Assembly: GCF_031755915.1 (NCBI RefSeq)
Contig: NC_083383.1
Span: forward strand, 1,554,001 to 1,618,000
DNA: 64,000 nt
Source of the DNA: Ziziphus jujuba
Lineage: Eukaryota > Streptophyta > Magnoliopsida > Rosales > Rhamnaceae
Direction of reading: 5' to 3'
Part shown: positions 1-16,607 of the stretch, in pieces
Numbering within the stretch: the first letter of the stretch is position 1
Layout: each line of letters opens with the position of its first letter
Translations under genes and position numbers: made by a program
Notes under the pieces: model-generated
Database searches by the model: none
The model's input: only the letters and a program-made list of their open reading frames with translations
What the model was told of the DNA's origin: nothing

Positions 1-187
1 AAAACCGCAAGGTTCATCAGAGCATAAAAACATTCAACTCAACAAACAAGAGAAAAATTGAAAGAACTCAATCATAACAAAATGAGAATTTATGAACCTA
101 AATAATTTTCTAAAAAAGAAACAAAAGCATGAATTATTCAAACAGATTAGTCGATAGTGACAAACAGTCCAGAGGTAGCCGCCGTAC

Positions 188-815
188 CATGTGTGCTGGT
201 TTGTTAACAACGAGAACGTGATCATCTTCATAGACAATATCCAAAGGTATATTTTCAGGTTCGGCTCTCAACGGTTGCAACTCCGAAATTGTGCAATTCA
301 CTCTGTCACCAGCTTTGACATTATGCGAAACCTGCATTAATAAACTCAAAACAGATCGATTATAGATCCAATTTTAAAATAAAAAATAAAAAAAGAAGAA
401 GAATAAAGTCGGAATAACCATGCGGACTGAAGCAAGTTACCTTATCAACGATCCGGCCATTAACACTAACAAGTCCGGATCGGATGCTGGACTGAACGCG
501 CGCTCTACTGATGCCGCTAACTCGAGAAGAAATCCAAGAATCGAGCCTGAGCTTGCGAGAATCGACAGCCACAGTCTCCTCCAACCGCACGCCGCTGTAA
601 TTGTTCCTATGACCGGCAAGAGCCTCGTCGTTTCCGTCGGAAATTGATACTCCGGTGGAAGTAGAAGTGGCTCTAAGGATTCTTGAAATCCTAGAAGTAG
701 ACGCAAAAGGAGGACAGGCTGTAATCTTAGGGTTTGGAGGGAAGAAAACGAAGAAGAGAGAAGGTGAAGTGACGAAAGCCTTTGTTAAAGGAGCGGGGAA
801 ACAGAAGGTAAGCAT
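188..815 (-). CDS. RNA pseudouridine synthase 2, chloroplastic-like (5' part, runs off the left edge)
   Basis: Likely a chloroplast RluA/RluD-type pseudouridine synthase, which isomerises uridine in structured RNA. Two exons are visible: 441-815, which begins at the ATG and ends at a GT donor reading TTATCAAC/G on the + strand, and 188-331. Joined, they encode an N-terminal region rich in Ser, Thr, Arg and Pro that suits a plastid transit peptide. Next comes an S4-like RNA-binding stretch (RLDSWISSRVSGISRARVQ... VSVNGRIVDK), and then the family block VYEDDHVLVVNKPAHM, which in homologues continues into VVHPAPGN and the catalytic HRLDxxTSG motif. Those parts lie outside the window. Bases 1-187 look like intron. 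It is the outermost member of a block collinear with Arabidopsis chromosome 1 (At1g76050 by memory). The family is clear; plastid targeting is inferred. Confidence 0.85.
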
Positions 816-1382
816 TTCGCTCCTTCTCTATAATCGTCTAACCATATCTTAAGAGGGAAAAGAGCGGCGTCATCTTATATTAGAAGTTCTCGCTCCGTTC
901 ATTTATTTAAAAGAACAATAAATAATTAAAAATAAAAAATCCGTTTGCTCCTGAAATCCGTGTGATACGACGACGTACATTTAACTAAACAAAAATGCCG
1001 GAGGAAAATATTTTTTGTTGAAAAATATAATAAATTGTTTTTAAAAAATAAAAAACAAAAATTGGAAAAATGCATCAAGTTAACTTTTATGTTGCAATTG
1101 TAAGCCATCTATGCGTGTTCGTTCCAAATTGGAATCAAAAGTAATTGATTTTATTTTTCAATTTCTGGCTTTTATACTTGGTTTTCAAGATTTTACTTAT
1201 CATTTTTTTTTTTTTGGCTTTTATAATTTGTTCACACTTGAAACCATATGCTTATTCATGCATTTGAAATTACAAGGCTACTCAAAGGCAACACCCATAG
1301 AGCTTTAATTGACTTTTATTTACAAGCTCATTGTATGCTACAAGCGATAATTAACTCTCTATCGCTGTTTCTCTTCATAATC
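816..1382. other. Intergenic, pseudouridine synthase 5' end to CPK 3' end
   Basis: AT-rich spacer between the start of the pseudouridine synthase and the stop of the kinase gene. It should contain the promoter of the former and the 3' UTR of the latter. No ORF here resembles a protein. Confidence 0.6.
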
Positions 1383-5118
<3,736 letters not shown>

Positions 5119-6674
5119 TTGGGAGAGATGGGCTTGCTTGTCGAAGGAAAAAAAAAGCGAGCGACAGAGAGCAAGAGAGAAAGATAGATGGAGTGAGTTT
5201 GAGGTGGTGCAGTGGAATTGAATTTACGAAGAAATGTTTTGGTTATATTGGGTGCAACACGTTTCAGAGCAGAGTATTTATGTGTTGTTGTCTTGCTTGT
5301 ACTACTTTTGTTTGTGCTTTGCTTTTCCCCGTTGGATGGTCTTGAGCATCATTCTCCCAACACATCTTCGCTCAGAGACGCTTTGAAAAAGAGAGAGAAA
5401 AAGTGGGTGCCCGTTTCTTCTTCTGGAGCTAACTTTAGTGTTAATACGCGTTTCCTGAGACCGTTTTGTTTAGATTTATATTAGTAACTACATTTATAAT
5501 TCCTATAAACCCACACAAACAGGTGGCGTTCCCCGACCAAAAAAATATAATAAACAAATAAGATCATTTCCGGACCCAACATTGTGGCCCATGGGCCACG
5601 GACCACGAGACCTGGACACCTAAAACTGCCTCCCTTCTCAGCTCCCACGGAAGGAAAACAAAAATGAAAAAAAAAAAAAAAAAAAAAAGGGAGTAACGAA
5701 AGGGGCAGATATTTTAATTGGCGTTTTATTATTTAAGTTATGAAAATAGAAAAATCACTTAAAGAGCAAAATATATAGGTTTGTATTTGTTGCCCATGAA
5801 TTAAAATATTTCTTTTTATTTTGAAAACAAAATTATCCATTCCAAGAACAATTTTTTGCTTTTCAAAATTGTCAATTTGTTTATTTTCAAGTATACGGTA
5901 CTATATTAAATATATATATATATATATATGGTACTAATAATTTATAAGTATATGGTACTAACAACAAGAATGTTAATCTTACCCAAAAAAAAAAAAGAAA
6001 AGAAAAGAAAAGAATTTTAATTTTATATAGAAGGAAAGGATAAATTCTCTTTTTTCTTGCCTTAAATAGAATTAAAAAATTCCAAACTTTACATCTCTAA
6101 TCGAGTTTTCAGCGGCCAAATGAGAAAACTTATACCACAGACACAATGTTTACATTTTTGGTATCACTTCCTTTTCCTTCATCCTCTCCCTTTTCCCCAT
6201 ATTGCATAATGTTGAAAATCTCCTCATCTTGGTCAATAAAAAAATAAAAAAAATAAAAATTGCAGAGCACTGATTTTTTTTTTTTCCCTTTTTATTTTGG
6301 CTGAAATGCAGAGCATAGACTTTAGGCATATTTTGTTACATATAATTAATATCCAAACCAATGTGGACCATATTGGCATTGCTTCTAAAAGCAGAAACTG
6401 AAAACGTCCTTATTTAGGTTATTATTAGTGTCTAATACTTCAATTATTATAGCTCTGTATTTTTCAAATGGAAGCTTGGTGCCTATAATTACTCGTACAA
6501 ATAGGCATATGCACGACTACAAACTAAGAAGAGCAAAAAACTCATTTATTGACTCGACGACCTGGACCAGAAATTTCCATGGATCGATATTCCATGTTCC
6601 TGTTTGTTTGTAATAAACCCACGAATATAAACTACAATCGGAACCAAAAAAGAAAAAGAAAGAGAAAAAATTGA
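5119..6674. other. Intergenic spacer upstream of CPK, with A-tract and (AT)n
   Basis: Contains the divergent promoter side of the kinase gene, with a GA-rich leader near 5150-5200, a 20-base A tract near 5669-5688, an (AT)n run near 5910-5930 and A/G-rich simple sequence near 5985-6012. Open frames over the 5' leader (5034-5484) have no recognisable protein character. No gene seen. Confidence 0.5.
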
Positions 6675-7972
6675 TCAATTTGTAGCTTCACGACTGTAGT
6701 ACTGGTCCAGCGTCTTTGCGGGTATACGGTGTAGAAGCTCACGGGGGAAGATTCGGAGCAACGTCCATGCCAAGTCAAGTGACTGGAAGATGTTGCGGGT
6801 GTCATACGCTCCCTGCGTCACAAACTTCCGCTCAAATTTCTCCAGGAACTCTAGATACAGCTGAAAGAAATAACATCATTCTTCTTTTTTTGGTTTTTAT
6901 AAACTACTTTATATTTTTTCCCAAAAAAAGAAAATAAATAAGAGCATTCGGGGAGAGAGAAACCAGATCCTCAGAAGAAAGGGCTTCTTCTCCAACCACA
7001 GCTTTCATTGCCTGGACATCCATCCCTATTGCGTAGTTTGCATACAGCTGAAAAGCCAAAACAGAAAACCCACAAGAAGAAGATTTTAACCAGCTTCGGA
7101 AATTGGAAGTGGACATGGGAATCATACATTTATACTAATTATAACTCGTATTTATACCTGGTTTGACACATCGGCATGTTCTCGACGAGTTATACCTTCC
7201 CTTATAGCACTCTGCCAAAACAATCGATTTTCACAATCATTCCTCTATTTGTCAATTCATAAGCAATGTGTAAGAAAGAGAGCCCCAGCATATAAAGCAG
7301 GATCTACATGGTTCAAAAAATAATAACAATAATAGTAATAAAGCAGGATGTACCTTCATCAATCGTGAAAGTGATGGGAGAACATTAATTGGAGGGTATA
7401 TCTGTCCAATGAAAACAAGCAAATAAATAATCAATGTTGTACAATGAATATAAAGGACCCCTTGGACACAAGTCTCATTTCTCAAATTAAAGAGTCAAAT
7501 TTCCGAGAACAAAACCAAGTTTTCCAGTCAAAACAGAACCTTAAAGACTGCTACTCAAAAGTCAAAACTTACTTGTCGATTGTGGAGTTGCCTATCAATG
7601 TATATCTGCCCCTCAGTGATATAACCGGTAAGATCTGGGGTGGGATGTGTAATATCTGGTCGATTATATAACACAACCAAATACAGGTTTTTGAAGTCTG
7701 ATCAAAATAGGGTTATTATGAAAACTATATGCCAGGAAAATATTATATGTTTAGTTGCATATTACCATCATTAGTCATAGTAAGAATAGGAATCTGAGTG
7801 ATAGAGCCCTTTCGTCCTTCAATACGTCCTGCTCGCTCATCTATTGTTGCCAGATCGGTATACATATACCCGGGGTACCCACGCCTTCCAGGCACTTCCT
7901 CTCTAGCAGCAGAAACCTGCAGTCAATTAAATAAACTAATTCCACTTCCGCTTCATACATATATGAAAAGTC

Positions 7973-8012
<40 letters not shown>

Positions 8013-8244
8013 GCTAGTAAGTGAATGAAAGATACAGTATTTATACCTCACGAAGAGCATCTGCATAAGAACTCATATCAGTAAGCATAACCAGAACATG
8101 TTTCCCACATTCATAAGCCAAATATTCTGCAGTTGTGAGGGCAATTCGAGGAGTGATAATGCGTTCGATGGTAGGGTCATTGGCCTGCACATATGAAAAC
8201 CGAAGGGATGAGGATTAATAGCAGAATCCTGTTTGAAACAACAT

Positions 8245-8275
<31 letters not shown>

Positions 8276-10087
8276 CATTGGAAATGTCCAAAAATGTAAA
8301 ATTAGTATTGAATTCCGCATATTGTTAGCAGATTTAGGAAAAGAGTCACTCGCTCCATTGATCCATTTCCTCGAAATCACGCTTGAAAATTTGGGCTGTC
8401 TCCATGTTTACAGCCATAGCCGCAAACACAATGGCGAAATTGTCCTCTACCTCATCCTATAGGCATATATGAATGAAAGAAGAATCACTTATTTTTCAAC
8501 TCTGTTAAAACGTCGTAACGTGGATGACTATATGGCTGCCAATAGAATGACAATGATGTAAAACACATTCAAAAGTACAGTGCTATATACAAAAGGTAGA
8601 GAACTGCACAATCGTCATGAAACTTAAAAGCATTGGATATGGACAGTATAATATATACCTGATTATGAGTTGCAGACTTTTCCAGCCGTTTTACTAGACC
8701 GGCCTGGCTACAAATCTGAGCAGCTATTTCATTGTGAGGAAGACCAGCAGCAGAGAAAAGAGGAATCTTCTGTCCGCGAGCAATGGAGTTCATAACATCA
8801 ATTGTAGAAATCCCAGTTTGTATCATCTCCTGAGGATAAGTTCTTTCACTCGGATTGATTGAGCTTCCTGAAATATCCAGCTATGCTTCAGGAAGAATTG
8901 GAGGGCCATTGTCAATGGGTTTCCCTGAGCCATTAAATACGCGCCCAAGCATATCTAATGAAACTGGTGTCTTTAAAACCTTCAAAAAGAAGGCAATTGA
9001 AGGGAATTACCAATATAGGTACTTCTTTTGAAAATTATTATTAGTGCATAAATTATTCAAGTGTTTTACAGCGAGATATTAAAAGGCAACTAGTATTTCA
9101 TGGATATGTGTTAAATAGCTCAAAAATAAGCTTCTAATAGTTTGTTATGGCTAGTTTAAGCTAGTTTAAACATACTAAATTTATGGCCATCAGTAGGTAA
9201 CCACCCTAAAATCTTGAAAGAAATTGTGCTCTGCTCTCTACCTCCCCGGTGAATTGCACGGTGGTAAATTTGTTGTCAATTCCTGATGTTCCTTCAAAAA
9301 CCTGGAGAAATAAAAATGACTAGTTACTTTCAACAAGCAATCACAAATTATGACTAGAATTTAAACAGAATGCTTCAAGGCTGACGCTTAAGAAGCTTTT
9401 CTTCCAAACTCCCTTTTTTTTTTTTTCTTTTTTTTTTTAATATTCATAACAGAGCTATGCATTATGCAATGAAGCAATCGCATTAACTGTTTCAAAACTA
9501 AATTAAAAAGCCAAACCACCGTTTATCATTTTCTCTTGCTATTGAAACATTTTCGCACATGATTGTATTACAAAGTCAAATTTCACTTCAAATATCAATA
9601 TTCGAAGCTAGTAATAACAGAGCAGCAGCAGAAGTATAAACCTGCACAACAGCTTTCTCGCCATCAACTTCTAAAACTTGCCCACGCCGCACCGTTCCAT
9701 CTCCCAGCTGAATATTGACAATCTCCTGATATTTGGGTCCCTAAAAAAACTCATAAACAAGTCATGCTTTCAGTAAAGAACCATCCATCATAAAAAACAC
9801 AAAACAGGGGTGCACGTATTTAAGTTTAGTTTACCTTCACTTTATCAAGAATAACCAGTGGCCCAGCAACGCCAGAGACAGTTCTATATTCTGGAAAATA
9901 AAAAGCTCTTAGATTAAATTAAGAGTTTAGGATTGCTAATACGCTATTCTTTGCAGCCGCATAAAAATCTAAAGCTTAGCAGAAAACAACTGTAAAATAA
10001 TAATAAAATAAGGCTTACGGCTTTACCCATTCCGACCTCCAGAGCTCCCTCCTCCTCCATGAGTAAACTATTTTTGTCCACTACCAT
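6675..10087 (-). pseudogene. VHA-B: V-type H+-ATPase subunit B, unprocessed pseudogene (13 exons)
   Basis: Relic of the non-catalytic nucleotide-binding B subunit of the vacuolar proton pump V1 sector. Exons: 10027-10087, 9835-9890, 9642-9740, 9242-9301, 8659-8979, 8329-8456, 8047-8184, 7766-7916, 7573-7655, 7354-7401, 7158-7211, 6964-7047, 6675-6860. They total 1469 nt, one base short of a normal B subunit of about 489 aa. Lesions: TAG at 8881-8883 where the family has Tyr in PEAYLDISG; a one-base loss in the A run at 8366-8368 (KRDFEEN-GSMERV), which brings TGA at 8346-8348; and the donor after CTAAATCTG at 8329 reads CT instead of GT. Conserved residues are also changed: SAIGEG to SAIREG, DLATIYERAG to a Tyr-to-Asp form, TMPND to TMTND. 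Other splice sites and the C terminus ([11 protein letters not shown]) survive, so loss is fairly recent. Introns are kept, so it is not a retrocopy. Confidence 0.88.
7985..8012. repeat. (AT)n microsatellite in a VHA-B pseudogene intron
   Basis: About 28 bases of AT in the intron between the exons at 7766-7916 and 8047-8184. A second AT run lies near 8249-8271. Confidence 0.9.
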
Positions 10088-12169
10088 CTTCAAGTTTCCT
10101 GCTCACACAAATATTTTACAACCGATTGGTAAATAAAAATCATTCATCGATTCTTTAGCACTCTTTAAAATTCATTGAATTTCAACTTACAGCAGAGGTT
10201 TAACAAGTTGAATGGACAAACTGATTAACGGGTAGGAATAGTATCAGCCCCGTTGAATAAACAAGTGTGTGATGTCTCTCAATCCAAATGGACCGATATC
10301 ACGTGGACGCCGTGGAAGTATCTTACTGGGGATGTGATTATGTAAGAGCGAGTGTGTGTGTGTGTGTGAAAGTGAGAGATCTTACTTTTGCTCGACTTAC
10401 CACTTGGCTTACTGGTACTTCCTACACACATAATCAAAGTGCTCGCTCGATACGCACTCAACGATGACTATTTCACGGCTTACTCCGGATTATAAATGAA
10501 ATTACGACTGCAATTGGACTATTCTACACTATAACCATAAAAATTAAGAGTGATAATTATCAATTTCGTGGCCCCTCGAAAATTGCCAAAATAAGACTGT
10601 AAAAAAGAAAAAGGACAAAAAAAAAAATTCAAAAAGAGGTGTTACTTAGAAACTTCGATTTGTTTACGGTGACCAAAGAAATTCAGTCCATCTATCGTTA
10701 TTCGATTTCCACATTTGTTTGAATTGTAATCAAACTGAACGTTGTTATTCGTACAACCAAACACTGTCTAAATAAGTAATTCTCACCATACTATGTGTCA
10801 ATCTCTGGCACTTCGTTTTTGGCATCTCGGAGCTCTATACCTACCCAAAGAAATAAATAAAATAAAAGAAAGATAGCGATGTTTTGTCCATTTAGCCTTA
10901 AAAAGGAAGACGACCTAAAACTGCATGTAAATACCTCCTATGGGCTGCAGCCATCTTAAATGAACAACCTGACAAAACAAATATAATTCTTGGCTTCTTT
11001 TGATTGAAAATACAGAGGAAAAGAGAGTTGACATAAAGTCCAACCCAACCCTTAACGCAAGTGGGGCAAATTATAACCAAAATTATAACCAACTTTCCGG
11101 AACAACTCGGACACGGAGGAAAGTAGATGGAAACTTCCGGATTTTTGGGGTCCCACTTTTTTCACCACGGGAGGGACACATGATGCATGTGGCTTTATTC
11201 ATTGCAATTTTAAATCAATGTAAGCCACTAAATTTAAAATTAAACAGAAGGTTTTTAAAAATATTTGAATCTAATTTAAGATCATCATGTTATAACACTC
11301 CAAAAGTTCTAGGATGTAACAATTATGAGCTCAAACTGAAAATAGGGAATGAGATGCACAAGTTCGTCATGTTGGAGGTTCATATGAAGTACTATTGCCA
11401 GACATATCGCACAGGTTGTGCAAAAACTATACCCTCTACTGCGTATAACACGCCTAGTTCTCGGAATATGGGCTCTGCCTACTTTCATATTGAGGATGAC
11501 CGTTATTTAAAAAATGAGACTAAATTTACTTGATATAATTCAAGTTCTAGTGTTGGATCTTATTAGTTTTTGTCAAGACTATTTTCCCATTCGTTTCATG
11601 TCCTCCAGGATCTCCACCCTTTGAGATGGACAGTACCTCAGCCTAGCGGCAGAACAATTTTACAAGGCAAATAAAAACGCTGAACTAACGAGCTCTGTCT
11701 TCTTATCACTTCGTTAGGTTTTAATAATTTGCAACGTTATAAAAAGGTGCCACTTTTTTTTTTAGCGAAAAAAAGGAAAAGTGTAAATTTACATACAACT
11801 TGACAAAGGCAAAATTATGTAGCATACCGTTTGAAGTTTAATAAACAATTTGCAGGACATCACCAAGGACATTCTACCAATAGACTGAAAAGATTCTGCT
11901 TGAAACAGAGTATTTACTCGTAACTCTTGTAAGCGGTAAATATGTTATACATGGCTTAGAAACAGTCAAAAGTCCCAAGTTGATCGGGAACACATTCTAT
12001 AGAGATAATGGGATCAACGAGGGAATCTCATCCTTTAAACTAATTAACAAACAGTAATCAGATAATACAACAGGTACCAACCGGTGCATATCACCAACAC
12101 ACACAATTAGCGACAAATATATCATCAGCAGAAGCCAAACACGACCCTACAATTTCCACAAATGGCTGC
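10088..12169. other. Intergenic, VHA-B upstream region and NRX downstream region
   Basis: Holds the former VHA-B promoter and leader. An upstream leader exon probably lies near 10391-10500 and is joined to the CAG acceptor near 10107; a (GT)n run sits near 10350-10368. A frame of 177 codons at 11000-11533 (+) has no recognisable domain and no coding-like composition. No gene seen. Confidence 0.5.
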
Positions 12170-15100
12170 CTACCGATCCACTGCGGCAACTCTCACACAT
12201 TTGGGATGCACCTCGTATCCGCATTCAAGGCACTGATAAACCCAAGCCGTTCCTTGTTCATCACAATCGCAGCATATAAAGGGTCCTCCACCATTGCCCT
12301 CCGAGACCAAATTCAGTTCGTGTCGATGCCCAGCATGGGATACAGATCGAGGCAGGTCCTTGGCCGCTTCATCCATTTGCTTCTCTAATAACTCCAATTT
12401 GGCGTCAGTGAACGGGTACGCATTTTCTTGGTACAAGTTTATCAGATTTCTACCGTGTCTGGTTACGGTTTTCCCGTCAGGTCCTAAAATTACCAAACAA
12501 GGTATAGCTTTGACATCAAAATGCTTGGCAAGGTTTTTGATGTTTGGGTCTCCAAAAGGCAGTGCAAGCCACGGCATAGTGTTGAAGTAGGAATCAAAAG
12601 ATGCTTGGTCACGGTCACTGGATACAAATACAACCTCAAAATCCTCGCCTTGATTATCAGCTACCATTTGCTTAATCTTGTGGTAGCTGGATATAAGCTT
12701 GGGGATGAACTTAACGCATGGGACACACCATTGTCCTGAGAAGAACAGCCCAATTGTTTTACCTATTAAGGAAGCAACCGGTACCTGCACGAATAAAGAA
12801 GCAAATACCCATGAGTCTTCATCCCTTGGCATGGCATAAGTATATAAGCCAAAACTAACCTGGCAGCTATACTCTACTCTACCCATTTGTCACAAAGTCG
12901 CTAACTTTTGGTCCACAACTTTGGCTTTTCCATAGTGAATTTACACTAGGACCAGGAGCTGGTTTATAACTTGGTAAAAATGTGAATTTTTCCAAATACC
13001 AACTTCATAGACACCTCTCTAATTCTATAAATTTGGCTTGTAAGTGGGAATTAATCTAAATTGAGCTGCCTAAACTGAAAATTCTAGTTTGTTATACTGC
13101 AATTTGGACTTACATGTTCAGGCCTTGGATGACCCAAAAGATAGTCTCTATCATGGTTTGTTAGTAAATCGATCAAGTTCTGGTTGTCATGCCTCTCTTT
13201 TTCTTCTTTCTCCAATTCCTCCAACCTTTGTTTAGTAAAAGGGAAGGCTTGCGCCCCGTAGCGATAAACAAGTTCAACCCCATCATGCAAGGTTGCCTCG
13301 TCCTTGGTATCATTAGGATGTAAAATAACTAAGCAAGGAATACCTTCTACATCGAACTTTCGGTTTAAGGCTTTCTTGGTCTCCAAATCAGAAAATGGAA
13401 TTGCAAGCCATGGCATGCACGCAAGGTAGGCGTTAAAGGCATCAGAGTCTTCATCCGACGATACATACACTATCTCAAAAACGCACCCACTGTTCTTCAG
13501 CTGCTCATAAACATCCACCAGAACTTGGGTGAATTCCCGGCATGGCCGATACCAGTTGGCTGCGAAGTAGAGCCCAACTATCTTCCCATCAAGAGCAGAA
13601 ATCCTCACCTACCACATACACAGATTTGCAGAGCATTAAAACCACATTGATAATGAAAGTTTTCCCTCTTTGACTCCTACCAATAAATCCATAAATAACA
13701 CATATTTCTACTTTTACCTTTTTCTCAATTGGGCCCCACGCAATTATTTATTCTTTTACCAAAGAAAAAATCTTTGATATTAACTCCATTGATCTTAACG
13801 AAGCAACAAATATATAAATAACCAAAAAAAAAAGAAAAGAAAAAATCACAAATAACCAAAATCCAACCAATTAGGAATAGGAGCAGCAGATATTGTTAGC
13901 AAGCAAAATGGTGTATGGGCTAATTGAATGATACCCACAAGCAAACAATCCATTCGAGAGGGTGGGAGGAGAACGGCTACGATGGAAAATACAGAAAGAT
14001 TCCCCATCAAAGAAATACTCACCCTTTAAGTATCCAAAAAAGAAATATTGAAAATGACGTGTCACCAAATCACAATTGTACAGATGGAAACGGACCACGT
14101 GTTGTACCGTGGCTAGCGTTAATGTGAGGCTAAATTGATAGTTAGGTGACACATGTCCTTTCGGCTTGGTTGGCCGTGGCCAACACATCGTGGGAACCCA
14201 TATTGATTATGACCGCCAATTTGGCATGTGCACCTCGTGACAACTAGCATCCAAGCGAAGAAATTAATATATTCACCAAAAAAAAGAAAGCGAAGAAATT
14301 AATATCCAACTCGAGAAAATAATAATAGTTTACCCACACAAAAAAAAAAAAAAAAGAAATCCAGAAAATAATAATAGGGATAATATATAAAACGTCAATA
14401 AGCTATTATCTGCACTTTATCCACAATTAAAAACAAGCGACAATTACTTCTTTTTTTCTTTTTTCTTTTTTCTTTTTTTTTCTTTTATTTATTTTTTTTT
14501 ATTTTTTTTTTTGGGGTACTGGCAAGTACTATGGTTTTTAATTATTAAACAATTCGTATAAATATGCTCATTTAGAGATTGAAATGTACCATTACATATA
14601 GAACAAATACATTTAAATCTTTTGATAATAGAGTTTTGTTCAAAATTATTACACACTGACACATATATAATCACTGCATAAATCCCATGTAAACTAAAAA
14701 TGTTAATCACATCTAACCATAAAAATGTTGTTATAATTTAAAAAATGAAAAACAAATCACTAAGTATTTGTTATAATCGTTCATTCTAAGTATATATGAA
14801 AATTTATCTTCCCAATAAATGCATAGGAACTGTGAATAAACCTAAAACAAATGAGGGAGAATATAATCGAAAAATTAAATTGCTAAGAGAATGGCTTAAT
14901 TACATGCAAAATCAACAATTAAATAGATAAATAATGAAATAAAAATAATGCACTTTAATTCTTCAAGTGTACGTACTGCCTTTGGATTGTACTATATAGG
15001 ACTGACTGCTCATCTCCTATGCCAAGCTAGAAGAGATGAAATATATATATATATATATATATATTAAAAAAACAAAAAAGTTACATTCACCGAAAATAGA

Positions 15101-16212
15101 ACAAAAAAGTTACAACTAAGATAATTAAACTCTTTCTTTTTCCGGAAGAACTTTGTTTTGCATAATCAAACAGAAGCTAAATCGAGAATTACAGCATCAA
15201 AAGAATTAAACAACAAAAAGAGATATTAGAATAGTTCAACTGGCAATAATCATCGGTGATAACCCACCACATATATGATTAAGATCTGATACTAAATTTC
15301 CCCTACCCATATTACTGAAAAGCATTAAAAAAAAAAAAAAAATCATGTATGCCGAGGCCTACAAAGTTTGCAAACAATATGTATAGGAAACAACATCCAG
15401 TAGCTTTTAACCATGTATGAAGAATATTATTCTTCAAATAAAACTTAGTTTCTATACCTTTTTACCACATGAAATAAGACAATACACATAAAATTTTACT
15501 AAATAATACATAAGTAATTTCAGAATATACAAATAATAGAACAATTGAAAAATGAATAATTTCCAACCAACCCTACTGGCTACTATGCAAACCAGTCATT
15601 GATACACGACGATGATAACTGGCGGACAATAGTAGAGTTTCTTCATCCATTGTTAAATCCACAAATATAATTAGTTAGTTGAACAAACCCACGCTATATA
15701 AATACCAACCAAATCTGAGAATTTTCTAACTTCCTATCTACGAATAAAAAATTTGATAATAATAATTTGACTATTTAGTGCCAAACAGAAATATTCTAGT
15801 ATGTTTGTTTTCTCGAAATGATTAATCCACTCTATTTTCCAGACCCAGTTATTAAAGAAAATAAGTTTAAATCCCATCTGAGATTACGGCCAAATACCAT
15901 CTGAAATTACGGCCACAAATTTAACTCCGATCAACCCAAAAAGGACACAAAAAAAATAAAAAAAATAAAAAAAAGATTATCACGTAATCATTTAGAAAAA
16001 GAAAAGAAGATGTACCGAGTTTTTACTTATTTATTTTCCCATTTTATTATGAACAGTTTTTTGGAAAGGCAAGACCAAGGTATGCAAAAGATGAGCGTTT
16101 TAAGTTTATGAAATCTTAAGATTTTTATTTTTATTTTTTAGATATAATCTTATTATCTTAAAAATATTTCTTGAGTGGGAACAAAGATTAATTACAAGAG
16201 AAGGCAAAACAA

Positions 16213-16258
<46 letters not shown>

Positions 16259-16607
16259 GTATGCAAGCATCACTCCCGGAAGTGTTTAACGGAAAATTTT
16301 CAAGTAAACTGAAAAACCAAAACTTATTCTCTCTATCAAACTGCCGTACAAGAAGCAGTATTATTTACCAAAACCATACATCATGTTTCCTGTGAGAAAT
16401 TAGCCACTCTTTACCCCTACTGGAGTACTAGACGGACGCCTCCGAAATCTAAAACCATGTGAGAGAGAGAGAGAGAGAAACCTGGTTGCTAGTGGAAGAA
16501 AGAAGATAATCACGATCATTAGAGGCCAAGAGAGATGAAAATATAGAGCTAGAGACTTTCGTGGCGTCACCGTTCAGTAGAGTTTGATTATCATTCTGAA
16601 AGCTCAT
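12170..16607 (-). CDS. Probable nucleoredoxin 2 (two thioredoxin folds plus C1/DC1 zinc finger; 3 exons, 411 aa)
   Basis: Thioredoxin-family disulphide reductase of the plant nucleoredoxin group, expected in cytosol and nucleus. Exons: 16482-16607, 13114-13608, 12170-12784; all junctions are phase 0. Exon 1 (42 aa, MSFQNDNQ... RDYLLSSTSNQ) holds the N-terminal cap. Exon 2 encodes thioredoxin fold 1 with active-site box WYRPC (61-65), in which the first cysteine is Tyr. Exon 3 encodes fold 2 with an intact WCVPC (226-230), both followed by the MPWLA(I/L)PF and IPCLVIL signatures of the family. It ends in a cysteine/histidine-rich C1-like finger (CCDCDEQG... CLECGYEVHPKC). The start is chosen because exon 1 gives homologous NDRDYLL sequence that recurs at the end of fold 1 (NHDRDYLLG). 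Intron 1 is unusually long, 2.9 kb, and holds simple repeats only. Confidence 0.9.
13609..16481. other. Long intron 1 of the nucleoredoxin gene
   Basis: 2.9 kb of AT-rich non-coding sequence with T tracts near 14451-14513, an (AT)n run at 15041-15063 and a compound (AC)n(AT)n run at about 16212-16258. ACGTG cores occur near 14093-14100. No embedded gene seen. Exon continuity across it (phase 0, CAG/GTTTCT donor and GGTAG acceptor) supports the intron call. Confidence 0.6.
16212..16258. repeat. Compound (AC)n(AT)n microsatellite in nucleoredoxin intron 1
   Basis: About 27 bases of AC followed by about 20 bases of AT, 220 bases from exon 1. Confidence 0.9.

Noticed and set aside
8329..8456. 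GC-AG intron rescuing the VHA-B reading frame
   Set aside because: Using the GC dinucleotide near 8329 as donor removes one more base, so the earlier one-base loss is not compensated, and TGA at 8346-8348 comes before it anyway.
11000..11533. 177-codon open frame on the + strand
   Set aside because: No domain, many Asn/Lys/Tyr residues expected from AT-rich chance sequence, no splice partners, no recognised relatives.
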